Positions 15,088-23,600 of a DNA stretch of 26,255 nt are shown here, one piece after another; the first letter of the stretch is position 1; every line of letters starts with the position of its first letter. The notes under the pieces are model-generated. The model made no database searches, had not been told where the DNA came from, and was given only the letters and a program-made list of their open reading frames with translations. This DNA is from Planctomycetaceae bacterium (GTDB lineage Bacteria > Planctomycetota > Planctomycetia > Pirellulales > UBA1268): NCBI GenBank assembly GCA_902629495.1, contig CACORA010000025.1, positions 1-26,255 of the forward strand, read 5' to 3'. The translations under genes and the position numbers were made by a program.

Positions 15088-17628
15088 ATGTACGAGCGTT
15101 TCACAGACCGAGCTCGCAAAGTGATGCAACTTGCCAATCAGGAGGCTCAGCGTTTCAACCATGAATACATCGGTACAGAGCATGTACTGCTCGGTCTTAT
15201 TAAGGAAGGGAGTGGCGTTGCTGCAAACGTCTTAAAAAACCTTGATATTGATCTTCGAAAAATCCGCATGGAGGTTGAAAAACTTGTTCAAAGTGGCCCT
15301 GACATGGTAACGATGGGAAAGCTCCCACAAACGCCTCGTGCAAAGAAAGTGATTGAGTATTCCATGGAGGAAGCTCGAAATCTCAATCACAATTATGTTG
15401 GAACAGAACATATTTTATTAGGCCTTCTTCGTGAACAGGAAGGTGTCGCGGCTCAGGTGCTCATGAACCTTGGACTCAAGCTTGAGGACGTCCGTGAAGA
15501 GGTGCTTAACCTGCTAGGACATGGAATGGAAGAGGGTGGAGAACGCAGTGGAATGGGTGGCCGACAAATGGCCGGTGCTGGTGGTGGTGGAGAGTCTTCT
15601 CCGAAAAGTGGAAAAAGCAAGACCCCCGCCCTTGATAGTTTTGGCCGTGACCTGACAGAGTTGGCCCGTCAAGGCAAACTCGATCCCGTAATTGGACGAG
15701 AAAAAGAAATTGAACGGGCGATTCAAATTCTGTGCAGACGTACAAAGAATAATCCCGTTCTGCTGGGCGAAGCGGGGGTTGGAAAAACTGCAATTATAGA
15801 AGGGTTTGCTCAGCGGGTCGTAAATGGCAATGTGCCCGAGTTACTTGCTGATCGCCGAATTGTTGTGCTTGATCTTGCAATGATGGTAGCAGGCACCAAA
15901 TACCGTGGCCAATTTGAAGAACGCATTAAAGCAGTTATGAATGAGGTCCGTCGAGCCAAAAACACAATTCTCTTTATTGATGAACTCCATACCCTTGTTG
16001 GCGCTGGCGGTGCCGAAGGAGCCATCGATGCTTCGAATGTCCTCAAACCCGCTTTGGCTCGAGGTGAGATTCAGTGTATTGGTGCCACGACACTTGATGA
16101 ATATCGCAAATACATTGAAAAAGACTCTGCTCTTGATAGACGATTTCAGATCATCATGGTTGAGCCTGCCAATAAAGCGGAGGCAGTCGAAATCCTTAAA
16201 GGGCTTCGAGATCGATATGAAAGTCATCACCGCGTTAGTATTTCTGATGAAGCGCTTGAGGCTTCAGTTGAACTTTCAAGCCGTTACATCACAGGCCGCG
16301 CACTTCCTGATAAGGCGATTGATGTCATTGATGAGGCTGGCGCCAGGGTCCGCCTCAAAGCAATGACCAAGCCGCCAGACCTGAAGGAAATCGATGATGA
16401 AGTTGAGCGTCTCAACAAAGAAAAAGAAGAGGCAGTCGCTAATCAGGACTTTGAAAAAGCAGCGTCGCTTCGAGATCAAGCTGATAAATTAAAAAAGAAG
16501 AAACAGGCCATGACTAAAGATTGGCGTGAAAAGAGTCGCGAAGCAGATGGAGTTGTGGATGAGGAAGTAGTGGCTGAAGTTGTTTCAAAAATGACTGGGA
16601 TTCCTCTCACACGAATGAGCACTGAGGACCAAGCACGGCTGATGGGTATGGAAGACGAACTCCACAAACGAGTCATTGGGCAGGATACTGCTATCAAAAG
16701 TGTTTCAAAAGCTGTTCGTCGTAGCCGTTCTGGGCTTAAGGATCCCAAGCGACCCATTGGTTCTTTTGTGTTTGCTGGCCCAACCGGTGTAGGAAAAACA
16801 CTGCTCGCCAAAGCCTTGGCTGAATTTATGTTTGGTGATGCTGATGCCCTCATTCAAATTGATATGAGTGAGTACATGGAAAAACATAACGTAAGCCGCC
16901 TTATCGGTGCTCCTCCGGGATATGTTGGCTTCGAAGAGGGTGGTCAACTTACCGAAAAAATTCGCCGACGACCGTACGCTGTCGTCTTGCTGGATGAAAT
17001 CGAGAAATCGCATCCAGATGTATTCAATATGCTCCTTCAAGTGATGGAGGAAGGACGACTCACAGACTCGTTTGGTCGCAATGTTGATTTTCGCAACACG
17101 ATTCTCATTATGACGACGAATGCCGGAGCAGAAGCAATCAAAAATGAATCTTCTTTTGGTTTTCAAGCCCCAGATAATGACGCAAGTTATGACAGCATGA
17201 AATCACGCGTCAATGAGCGCATTGAAAAGGTATTTCGTCCGGAATTTCTGAATCGACTCGATGATGTCATCGTATTTCATCACCTCACTGTTGATAATCT
17301 GAAGCAGGTCATTGATATCGAACTCGAAAAAGTTCGTGAGCGTCTTCAGGAACGTGGCCTACAACTCGAACTGACTGACAATGCTAAAAAATTCCTTATC
17401 AAGAAGGGCTCTGATACCGATTTTGGTGCGCGTCCACTTCGTCGAGCGCTTGAAAACTTTATCGAAGACCCTGTAAGCGAGGAACTTCTCAAAGGAGAGT
17501 TTCAAGGTAAAGACACAATACAAGTGGATTGCAAAGAAGTGGCTGGGAAAAAACAGCTCACATTCACCGGTATTGTCACTGCCGAACCAGTAGCCTCGGG
17601 ATCTGGGGAAAGTGCAGAAGATCGGTAG
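15088..17628 (+). CDS. clpC: ATP-dependent Clp protease ATP-binding subunit ClpC
   Basis: Hexameric AAA+ unfoldase that feeds proteins to ClpP. 846 aa, typical. Two Clp N-terminal repeats lie at residues about 14-60 and 85-140, each with YxGTEHxLLGLLxE. After a Gly-rich linker, AAA domain 1 has Walker A GEAGVGKT at 227-234. A UVR motif (EEAVANQDFEKAASLRDQ) follows near 450-470, marking it as ClpC rather than ClpA/ClpB. AAA domain 2 has Walker A GPTGVGKT at 564-571. The ClpP-binding loop reads FGF at 690-692. AGGA eight bases before the ATG supports the start. I looked for CIRCE or CtsR operators upstream and saw none. No clpP in the window. Confidence 0.97.
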   Translation: MYERFTDRARKVMQLANQEAQRFNHEYIGTEHVLLGLIKEGSGVAANVLKNLDIDLRKIRMEVEKLVQSGPDMVTMGKLPQTPRAKKVIEYSMEEARNLNHNYVGTEHILLGLLREQEGVAAQVLMNLGLKLEDVREEVLNLLGHGMEEGGERSGMGGRQMAGAGGGGESSPKSGKSKTPALDSFGRDLTELARQGKLDPVIGREKEIERAIQILCRRTKNNPVLLGEAGVGKTAIIEGFAQRVVNGNVPELLADRRIVVLDLAMMVAGTKYRGQFEERIKAVMNEVRRAKNTILFIDELHTLVGAGGAEGAIDASNVLKPALARGEIQCIGATTLDEYRKYIEKDSALDRRFQIIMVEPANKAEAVEILKGLRDRYESHHRVSISDEALEASVELSSRYITGRALPDKAIDVIDEAGARVRLKAMTKPPDLKEIDDEVERLNKEKEEAVANQDFEKAASLRDQADKLKKKKQAMTKDWREKSREADGVVDEEVVAEVVSKMTGIPLTRMSTEDQARLMGMEDELHKRVIGQDTAIKSVSKAVRRSRSGLKDPKRPIGSFVFAGPTGVGKTLLAKALAEFMFGDADALIQIDMSEYMEKHNVSRLIGAPPGYVGFEEGGQLTEKIRRRPYAVVLLDEIEKSHPDVFNMLLQVMEEGRLTDSFGRNVDFRNTILIMTTNAGAEAIKNESSFGFQAPDNDASYDSMKSRVNERIEKVFRPEFLNRLDDVIVFHHLTVDNLKQVIDIELEKVRERLQERGLQLELTDNAKKFLIKKGSDTDFGARPLRRALENFIEDPVSEELLKGEFQGKDTIQVDCKEVAGKKQLTFTGIVTAEPVASGSGESAEDR

Positions 17629-17657
17629 CACTGAGTTGTCCTAAGCTACCCATTTTT
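17624..17657 (+). terminator. Candidate intrinsic terminator of clpC
   Basis: GGTAGC (17624-17629) and GCTACC (17645-17650) can pair across a 15-base loop, followed by a five-T run at 17653-17657. The stem begins at the clpC stop codon. The loop is long for a strong terminator, so confidence is moderate. Confidence 0.4.
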
Positions 17658-17755
17658 CTATGTAGTGATGTAATCGTCACAACTGCCTCAAGCCACCTGA
17701 CACGCACGGCCGATTCTTCAAATACGAAGACGGCTCCGCTGCGCAGTTATCACAG

Positions 17756-18628
17756 ATGGCAACAACAACAACAACAACAACCGCAAACCACTCATCAGGC
17801 TTTACGCACGCACTCACCGAACATGTTGCGAACCTGGGTTCTTTTGCGATGAACCAGATAGCAGGCATTGGTGACGTTACATTGTTTTCACTGAAAACCA
17901 TTGGGTGGCTTTTTGTTCGACGCCAGCGGAGAGACGTTCTCCTTCCTAATTTCTATCAAATTGGTGTGATGTCCTTGCCAGTTGTAGCGCTCACAGGACT
18001 TTTTATTGGCATGGTGCTTGCCGTCCAAAGTCACGCGCAATTTGACAATCTTGGACTACAAACCCGTTTAGGCTCTGTCATCAACCTCTCACTGGTTCGT
18101 GAATTAGGTCCAGTTCTCGCCGCTACTATGCTTGCTGGCCGAGTCGGCAGTGCGATGGCTGCAGAACTTGGAACGATGCGGGTGACTGAACAAATTGATG
18201 CATTGGAAAGCATGGGGGCCAATCCGCTTTACTACCTCGTTGTCCCTCGATTTCTGGGATGCCTCGTTCTCATTCCGGCTCTCACCATCATGGCAGACTT
18301 TATGGGAGTGCTCGGTGGTTACCTTTATTCACACGGCATTCTTGGAATCGACTATTACCATTATTGGACAAATTCTCGTGCGTATGTTGATGCTTTTGAT
18401 TTTCTGATGGGTATTTCAAAAAGTTTTTTCTTTGGTGCCGCCATCGCACTTGTTAGTTGTCATCATGGTTTCCATTGCAGTCAGGGCGCTGAAGGAGTTG
18501 GACGAGCAGCGACAAATGCTTTTGTCCATTCGTTTGTTCTTATTCTCATTTTAGATTTGTTTTTGGGCATTGGTCTCAACAACGTGCATGATTACATCCG
18601 TCCCGATGGACCTCGGAGTCTGCTCTAG
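17756..18628 (+). CDS. mlaE: MlaE-type ABC permease of lipid transport
   Basis: Inner-membrane permease of an MCE (Mla-type) lipid transporter. 290 aa. Several hydrophobic helices from residue about 65; family motifs [49 protein letters not shown] (the EF-type coupling region), and [24 protein letters not shown] near the C terminus. Next to mlaF and mlaD genes in the order E-F-D, which confirms the assignment. The N terminus is odd: Met-Ala followed by seven Thr codons, six of them ACA in a row. An internal start would require loss of about 35 residues before the first conserved helix, so I keep the ATG at 17756. No mlaC or mlaB was found nearby. Confidence 0.9.
   Translation: MATTTTTTTANHSSGFTHALTEHVANLGSFAMNQIAGIGDVTLFSLKTIGWLFVRRQRRDVLLPNFYQIGVMSLPVVALTGLFIGMVLAVQSHAQFDNLGLQTRLGSVINLSLVRELGPVLAATMLAGRVGSAMAAELGTMRVTEQIDALESMGANPLYYLVVPRFLGCLVLIPALTIMADFMGVLGGYLYSHGILGIDYYHYWTNSRAYVDAFDFLMGISKSFFFGAAIALVSCHHGFHCSQGAEGVGRAATNAFVHSFVLILILDLFLGIGLNNVHDYIRPDGPRSLL
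17759..17782 (+). repeat. In-frame (ACA)n trinucleotide repeat
   Basis: Six consecutive ACA codons plus one ACC right after the start of mlaE, giving a poly-Thr N terminus. Copy-number change would alter only protein length at the N terminus, not frame. Confidence 0.85.
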
Positions 18629-18640
18629 CAGTGCTCTCTT

Positions 18641-19528
18641 ATGACCGTAACAGTTCCCGCATCAAATACTACAACAGCTTCTCATACTTCACTGTTGTTG
18701 GAAGTTAATGGAATGTCTGTGAATTTTGGAAGCCAAGACGTGCTGAAAAATATCACACTCTCAATTCCACAAGGACAGACACTTGTTATTCTTGGAGAGA
18801 GCGGTTGCGGCAAGACTGTTCTTCTCAAAACTATGATCGGACTCATTCGCCCCACAGATGGTGATGTTTTATTTCAGGGCGACAGCCTTCTTCGGATGAA
18901 CGATCGAAAACTTGCTCATCTGCGAACACGCTATGGCTTTGTGTTCCAAGGAGCTGCGCTCTTTGACAGTTACACCATTGCTGACAATATTGCCTTTCCT
19001 CTTCGTGAACACACGCATGCTCCATCTCTTGAGATTGATGACATCGTGTCATCACTTACAGACGAGGTTGGGCTACCACGCTCGGCATTACAGAAGAAAC
19101 CAATGGAGCTTTCTGGAGGCATGCGAAAACGGGCAGGCCTTGCCCGAGCACTTGCGCTTGATCCAGAACTTATTCTTTACGACGAACCAACAACTGGCCT
19201 TGATCCAATCATGAGTGATGTGATCAACGAACTCATCATGAAGGTGAAACAGAGGCCCAGAGTAACAAGTGTCATAGTGACACACGATTTGAATACTGCG
19301 CGGAAGGTTGCTGACCGCATTATCATGCTTTACCCCTTATTCCGGCTCTCGCAGCAGGCTCCTCAAATTGTTTTTGATGGCACACCAGATGAACTTATGT
19401 CATCGAAAGATCATCGCATTCAGCAATTTGTGGAAGGTCGAGCTGGAAATCGACTCACTGAAATGCAAGAAGAGTCCAAGGCACCCAACATGACGGTAGA
19501 AAAGCAAGAAAGCGAGAATGCGAAATGA
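18641..19528 (+). CDS. mlaF: MlaF-type ABC ATPase of lipid transport
   Basis: Cytosolic ATPase pairing with the MlaE permease. 295 aa. Walker A GESGCGKT at residues 52-59, Q-loop VFQGAALFDS at 101-110, ABC signature LSGGMRKRAGLARAL at 157-171 (the Arg/Lys-rich variant of Mla-type ATPases) and Walker B LILYDEPTTGLDP at 177-189 with catalytic Glu182. The H-loop is VIVTHDLNTARKVADRI. A C-terminal extension of about 40 residues (EMQEESKAPNMTVEKQESENAK at the end) is charged and lacks a known domain. It starts 12 bases after mlaE and overlaps mlaD by ATGA at 19525-19528. Confidence 0.93.
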   Translation: MTVTVPASNTTTASHTSLLLEVNGMSVNFGSQDVLKNITLSIPQGQTLVILGESGCGKTVLLKTMIGLIRPTDGDVLFQGDSLLRMNDRKLAHLRTRYGFVFQGAALFDSYTIADNIAFPLREHTHAPSLEIDDIVSSLTDEVGLPRSALQKKPMELSGGMRKRAGLARALALDPELILYDEPTTGLDPIMSDVINELIMKVKQRPRVTSVIVTHDLNTARKVADRIIMLYPLFRLSQQAPQIVFDGTPDELMSSKDHRIQQFVEGRAGNRLTEMQEESKAPNMTVEKQESENAK

Positions 19529-20592
19529 ATGACCGTGTCATGCAATTTCGTGTCGGCGTAATGGTCCTTGCGACTGCAATCATCGCTGGCATTCTTATTG
19601 TTCTTTTTGGCGACTTGCCTTCATTGGTGCAAGCGACATACCCAGTGCAAATGGCTTTTACGGATGCGCGAGGTGTTGCTGATGGCACTCCTGTTCGCAA
19701 AAATGGAATTTTGGTCGGACGTGTCTCGCGAGTGCAACTTGATGAGCGAGGCGGTGTGAACATCGTTGCTGATATCAACTCATATGTTCCCATCTATCAA
19801 GATGAACAACCGCGTATTGTCACAACACTTCTCGGTGATGCGGAAATCCAGCTTATCGCTGGGCGAATCATCGCTCCTCGGCAGCCCATAGCCTCTGAGC
19901 AGGTTCTTGTTGGACAAGTCGCTCGTGATCCATTTGAAATCTTTGCAACCCTTGAACCAAAGTTTGGTACAACCCTCGACTCACTCGCTGAGGCAAGCCA
20001 ATCTGTTTCCAAACTTTCAGCCAATCTTGACCGAGTATTTCTTGGAGACGATGATGCTTTTGCTGAAATGGTCAATAAGACCGAATCCGCATTAGACGCC
20101 TTCAGCCAAGCAATGACAAATATCAATGATGTCATGGGAGATCCTACTGCTCGGGAGCGACTCAAGACCACAATTAATGAAATGCCTAACGTACTCACTG
20201 ACCTTCGCACATCGGTTCAAGGTATTGGCACGACGCTGGATAGTGCTGATCGGAACCTCAGAAATCTAGAGGGGCTCACTCGTCCACTTGGTGAACGAGG
20301 GGGACAAATCGTCGCACAACTGGATAACACAATTAGCCGTCTTGATGAGGTCTTATCTCAGGCCGTGACATTCACTACGGCACTGAATGAATCACAAGGG
20401 ACTCTCGGCCGTTTGGTAAAAGATCCTCTTGTTTATGAAGAACTTGCTCAGGCTGCTACAAATGTAAATTGCCTTACAAAAGAATTACGCCCCATTGTAA
20501 ATGATGTTCGTGTCTTCACCGATAAAATCGCAAGGCATCCAGAACAACTTGGTGTTCGGGGGGCTATGGATCGACGGCCAGGCCTTAAATAA
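19525..20592 (+). CDS. mlaD: MlaD-like MCE-domain lipid-binding protein
   Basis: Membrane-anchored periplasmic substrate-binding subunit. 355 aa, almost twice the E. coli MlaD. One N-terminal membrane helix (residues about 8-29), then a single MCE domain (about 38-115: YPVQMAFTDARGVADGTPVRKNGILVGRV). The remainder is a long, mostly helical region rich in Asp, Leu, Thr and Asn with heptad-like spacing (ISRLDEVLSQAVTFTTALN), ending in GTLGRLVKDPLVYEEL, a segment seen in other long MCE proteins. The long helical part suggests an extended channel across the periplasm as in YebT/PqiB-type or actinobacterial Mce proteins, but only one MCE domain is present. Coupled by ATGA overlap to mlaF. A second ATG lies four bases downstream. 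Confidence 0.9.
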   Translation: MNDRVMQFRVGVMVLATAIIAGILIVLFGDLPSLVQATYPVQMAFTDARGVADGTPVRKNGILVGRVSRVQLDERGGVNIVADINSYVPIYQDEQPRIVTTLLGDAEIQLIAGRIIAPRQPIASEQVLVGQVARDPFEIFATLEPKFGTTLDSLAEASQSVSKLSANLDRVFLGDDDAFAEMVNKTESALDAFSQAMTNINDVMGDPTARERLKTTINEMPNVLTDLRTSVQGIGTTLDSADRNLRNLEGLTRPLGERGGQIVAQLDNTISRLDEVLSQAVTFTTALNESQGTLGRLVKDPLVYEELAQAATNVNCLTKELRPIVNDVRVFTDKIARHPEQLGVRGAMDRRPGLK

Positions 20593-20945
20593 TGAAGCCT
20601 TGAGGCCCGGTGACGTATTCAACGCACTGTAGGTCCAGAGATTCAGTCGATCTGACCAATGCATCGACAGATGCAGAGCATGCTGCCAATCACTCGCGTC
20701 TGACGAATCTTCCTCCCATAAACCAATTCAAGCGTGTAGAGGAATACGTGGGGCCTTCAGCCCTTTTCAGCCTCCGCAAATTGCCACACTCATTCTGGAG
20801 TGCCTTAAAATGGATCAGTTGCGCGGTTCATGAGGGAAACAAACCAAGTTTTTTCGCAAAAAAACAAGTTTTTCACAACCTTTCCCTTGAAGACTTCGTA
20901 CTGTGGATTAGTCTCGAAACACCGAAATTTCGAGGAGTTCTATCC
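20593..20945 (+). other. 353-base gap before the YTV-repeat gene
   Basis: Lies between mlaD and the YTV gene. It holds no gene I can support, but is an open frame from GTG at 20610 to the YTV start, 112 codons with no stop; I regard it as non-coding because a signal peptide begins only at 20946. Visible structure: an A/T-tract inverted repeat GTTTTTTcgcAAAAAAAC at 20848-20865, the nine-base word CAAGTTTTT twice 20 bases apart (20845 and 20865), and a hairpin near the ribosome binding site. It probably contains the promoter of the YTV gene. Confidence 0.45.
20913..20934 (+). promoter_or_regulatory. Hairpin overlapping the YTV gene ribosome binding site
   Basis: CTCGAAA (20913-20919) is complementary to TTTCGAG (20928-20934) across eight bases. 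The 3' arm ends on the first bases of AGGAG (20933-20937), the Shine-Dalgarno nine bases before the ATG at 20946, so folding could mask it. Inside it CGAAATTTCG is also a perfect palindrome. Confidence 0.35.
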
Positions 20946-22610
20946 ATGTCTATATCTGGTGCCTTTCCGTTTATAGTTCGCCCCTGCGTCCAAACTGCTG
21001 GATGCGCCATCTTGGCATATGTTGCATATGTTTTTGCACCAACGCACGATGCAGTTGCTCAATGCTGCGGTCAAATATCTACGCCCGTTATGACTCAAAC
21101 CTATCGCCTTGATTACAAGACGGTATACGAAGAAGAAAAAGTAACTGCTTACCGTGTGACGTACAAAACTGTTTATGACGACAGGGTCTACACGGTTCAA
21201 AAGCCTGTCTGGGAAACTCAAACTCAGCAACGACGTTACACGGTTCAAAAGCCTGTCTGGGAAACTCAGACGCGTGAAGAACGATATACCGTCATGAAGC
21301 CTGTCTACGAAACAAAAATTGTTGATCAGAGCTACAACGTCGTACGAGACGTGGTTGAAACAGGCACCCGTGAAGAACGATATACTGTCATGAAGCCTGT
21401 CTACGAAACATCTATGCAAGAACAGGTTCGCACTGTTCGACGCCCTGTATACGAAACAGCTGAACGAGAAGAAACATATACCGTTACTGAGCCAGTAACA
21501 ACAACACGCACCGCGTATTCCATGACCACGCAAGCCGTCGATACAGTTACACCAGTTGCTACACCAGGAACAGCACAACTTGGTTGGTCATATGGTGGAT
21601 GGGCTGTGAACCCGTATACAGGCCGAACACGATGGCAGCGCGGTGGTTACACATGGGCCATGACTCCGGGTGTTGTTGTGAATCAGGTAAATCGTGTCTA
21701 TCAACCCACATATACACCAATTCAGGTGCCACAGACAACGATGGTCAACCGAGTTGTCTCACGTCGTGTTCCGGTACAGACTGTTCGTTATGTTGACGAG
21801 CAAGTAGTGCAACAGGTTCCTGTTCAAACCATGCGAATGGTAGCTGAACAGCAGGTGCGTCAGGTGCCGGTGCAGACAGTTCGAAAAGTGGTTGAACGAG
21901 TTGAAAACAAAGTGCCCGTGCAAACCGTACGGATGGTAGCCGAAGAGCAAGTCCGACAGATTCCCGTACAAGTCTGTCGATATATCACCGAGGAACGAGT
22001 ACAGCCTGTCAACGTTCAGGTTTGCAAATATGTAACAGAACAGCAAACAGTCAAGGTGCCGAGAATCGTTGAAAATCGAGAACCGATCTCGTACACCGTT
22101 CGTAAGCCTCGTACTGTTATTACACGAATCCCATTAGATGCCTGTGGAAATCCTATCCACACGCCGCCTCCGTCCCTGACACCCTCAGTTACTCCTTCGA
22201 ATCCAGCTGCTCCACCAATGGCGCCTGCTGCCGCCGCTCGACCAACACTGCCTGCAGTAAATACGTCAGAGGACTTCGATCAGAAAACATTTAGTGACTC
22301 AGCGGCCGATGTCTCTCTCAAAGACAGCCCCACTGGATGGGGCAGCTCAGATCTCGAACACATTGACCCTGAATCGTCTACCGTACAAGCCAATAAGCCA
22401 GTCACTGCAGAGCTTGGTTCAATCAACGAGGAGATTGATGAAACAGACACCGACACGTTCCCTGAAAACAATCAGCAAACACCAAAAGTAGCACCGCTAC
22501 GTGGTCCGTCAGTAGAGCCTGGGTTACCGGCCGGTAGTACTCGAGATATTCCAGCAGATGAAACATCAAGCACGCTTTTGCAGCCCAGCCAACACGGCAA
22601 GACCACTTGA
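20946..22610 (+). CDS. Secreted YTV-repeat envelope protein
   Basis: 554 aa exported protein of the planctomycete YTV-repeat family. Start: ATG 20946 with AGGAG nine bases upstream, leading into a signal peptide (residues about 1-39, ending DAVAQ) and a mature N terminus starting with Cys-Cys. First array: 16-residue units with the pattern YTVxKPVxET (starts at residues 53, 69, then 82, 98, 114, 130, 146, 162, 178). A central part (about 191-274) is rich in Gly, Trp and Tyr (QLGWSYGGWAVNPYTG). Second array: units VPVQTVRxVxE starting at residues 275, 291, 307, 323, 339, 355 and 371, again 16 residues apart. A Pro/Ala-rich linker and an acidic tail finish it. Such proteins are associated with the planctomycete cell wall; the function is unproven. 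Confidence 0.82.
   Translation: MSISGAFPFIVRPCVQTAGCAILAYVAYVFAPTHDAVAQCCGQISTPVMTQTYRLDYKTVYEEEKVTAYRVTYKTVYDDRVYTVQKPVWETQTQQRRYTVQKPVWETQTREERYTVMKPVYETKIVDQSYNVVRDVVETGTREERYTVMKPVYETSMQEQVRTVRRPVYETAEREETYTVTEPVTTTRTAYSMTTQAVDTVTPVATPGTAQLGWSYGGWAVNPYTGRTRWQRGGYTWAMTPGVVVNQVNRVYQPTYTPIQVPQTTMVNRVVSRRVPVQTVRYVDEQVVQQVPVQTMRMVAEQQVRQVPVQTVRKVVERVENKVPVQTVRMVAEEQVRQIPVQVCRYITEERVQPVNVQVCKYVTEQQTVKVPRIVENREPISYTVRKPRTVITRIPLDACGNPIHTPPPSLTPSVTPSNPAAPPMAPAAAARPTLPAVNTSEDFDQKTFSDSAADVSLKDSPTGWGSSDLEHIDPESSTVQANKPVTAELGSINEEIDETDTDTFPENNQQTPKVAPLRGPSVEPGLPAGSTRDIPADETSSTLLQPSQHGKTT
21102..21515 (+). repeat. First 48-base coding repeat array (YTV units)
   Basis: About nine units of 16 residues (48 bases) in the YTV gene; one junction is 39 bases. 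A 32-base stretch at 21189-21220 is repeated exactly at 21237-21268, and a 42-base stretch at 21273-21314 recurs at 21369-21410 with one difference. Confidence 0.85.
21768..22103 (+). repeat. Second 48-base coding repeat array (VPVQT units)
   Basis: Seven units of exactly 16 residues, motif V-P-V-Q-T-V-R-x-V-x-E, more diverged at DNA level than the first array. The last units change to VQVC, adding two cysteines (residues 344 and 360). Confidence 0.82.
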
Positions 22611-22710
22611 TTCATCTAAAAATCCTAAACATCTTCGCTTTTTTAGGACTCTCTAGACAGGGCATGTTCTCATGCCACAATACGATGAGATTCACAATTG
22701 GAGGTGTTCC

Positions 22711-23589
22711 ATGGTTATGTGTCTTCGTTTCTGCATATGTTTTCTCTTGCCCCTTATCGCTCTTCCTACAAACGCTGCAGTTCTTCGAGCATTGATTATT
22801 GATGGCCAAAACAATCACAAGTGCTGGCCACAAACAACGCAAATCATGAAACGTCATTTGGAAGACACAGAAATGTTCTCCGTTGATATTGCCACTCATG
22901 CTCCTCAGGGAGAAGACCCCTCCTTTCAACCGACATTCAGTGATTATGACGTCGTTGTGAGTAATTTTGGGCACGGTGCTACCTTATGGCCAATGGCAAC
23001 TCGAACTCGTTTCGAAAACTATGTCCACTCTGGAGGTGGACTGGTCATTGTTCATGCAGCAGATAACTCATTCCCCTCCTGGGAAGCCTATAACCGAATG
23101 ATCGGTCTTGGAGGCTGGGGAGGCCGAAATGAAACAAGTGGACCTTATGTTTACTTTAATAATGACGGCAAACTTGTTCGTGATACAACGGCCGGTCGAG
23201 GAGGGAGTCATGGCCCCCAACATGAATTCGCAATTATTGTGAGAGACGCGGCACATCCGATTACAAAAGGGATGCCAGCAAGGTGGATGCATACCAAGGA
23301 CGAATTGTACGATAGCCTCAGAGGACCTGCTGAGAATATGAAAATTCTAGCCACCGCCTTTTCCTCAAAGACAAAACGACATGAGCCAATGATAATGACT
23401 ATTGATGTCGGCAAAGGACGAGTCTTTCACACTCCAATGGGGCATGAGACGTATTCAATGGAGTGCATTGGCTTTATCAGTACCCTTCAACGAGGAACTG
23501 AGTGGGCAGCGACGGGAACTGTTACCATTCCAATACCTGACGACTTTCCAAATGCCTCTCAGAGTCATAGTCATTCTCTTCAGCCGTAA
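22711..23589 (+). CDS. Secreted ThuA-domain protein
   Basis: 292 aa protein of the ThuA-like, class I glutamine amidotransferase-like fold. ATG at 22711 is preceded by GGAGG at six bases; the longer frame from 22672 lacks such support. Signal peptide about residues 1-24 ([18 protein letters not shown]). ThuA features: [69 protein letters not shown], and [16 protein letters not shown] followed by [24 protein letters not shown]. Planctomycetes have many such proteins; ThuA itself is linked to trehalose/disaccharide metabolism (keto-sugar formation). Secretion suggests action on periplasmic or extracellular sugars, but that is inference. 100 bases after the YTV gene and 11 before DUF429. Confidence 0.85.
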   Translation: MVMCLRFCICFLLPLIALPTNAAVLRALIIDGQNNHKCWPQTTQIMKRHLEDTEMFSVDIATHAPQGEDPSFQPTFSDYDVVVSNFGHGATLWPMATRTRFENYVHSGGGLVIVHAADNSFPSWEAYNRMIGLGGWGGRNETSGPYVYFNNDGKLVRDTTAGRGGSHGPQHEFAIIVRDAAHPITKGMPARWMHTKDELYDSLRGPAENMKILATAFSSKTKRHEPMIMTIDVGKGRVFHTPMGHETYSMECIGFISTLQRGTEWAATGTVTIPIPDDFPNASQSHSHSLQP

Positions 23590-23600
23590 AGAAGCATTTC

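Noticed and set aside
21102..22103. CRISPR-like or satellite repeat
   Set aside because: The 48-base repeats are in frame, encode 16-residue protein units and have no unique spacers.
22616..22648. Terminator hairpin after the YTV gene
   Set aside because: TCCTAAA and TTTAGGA can pair, but the stem is AT-rich and the T run lies inside the 3' arm rather than after it.
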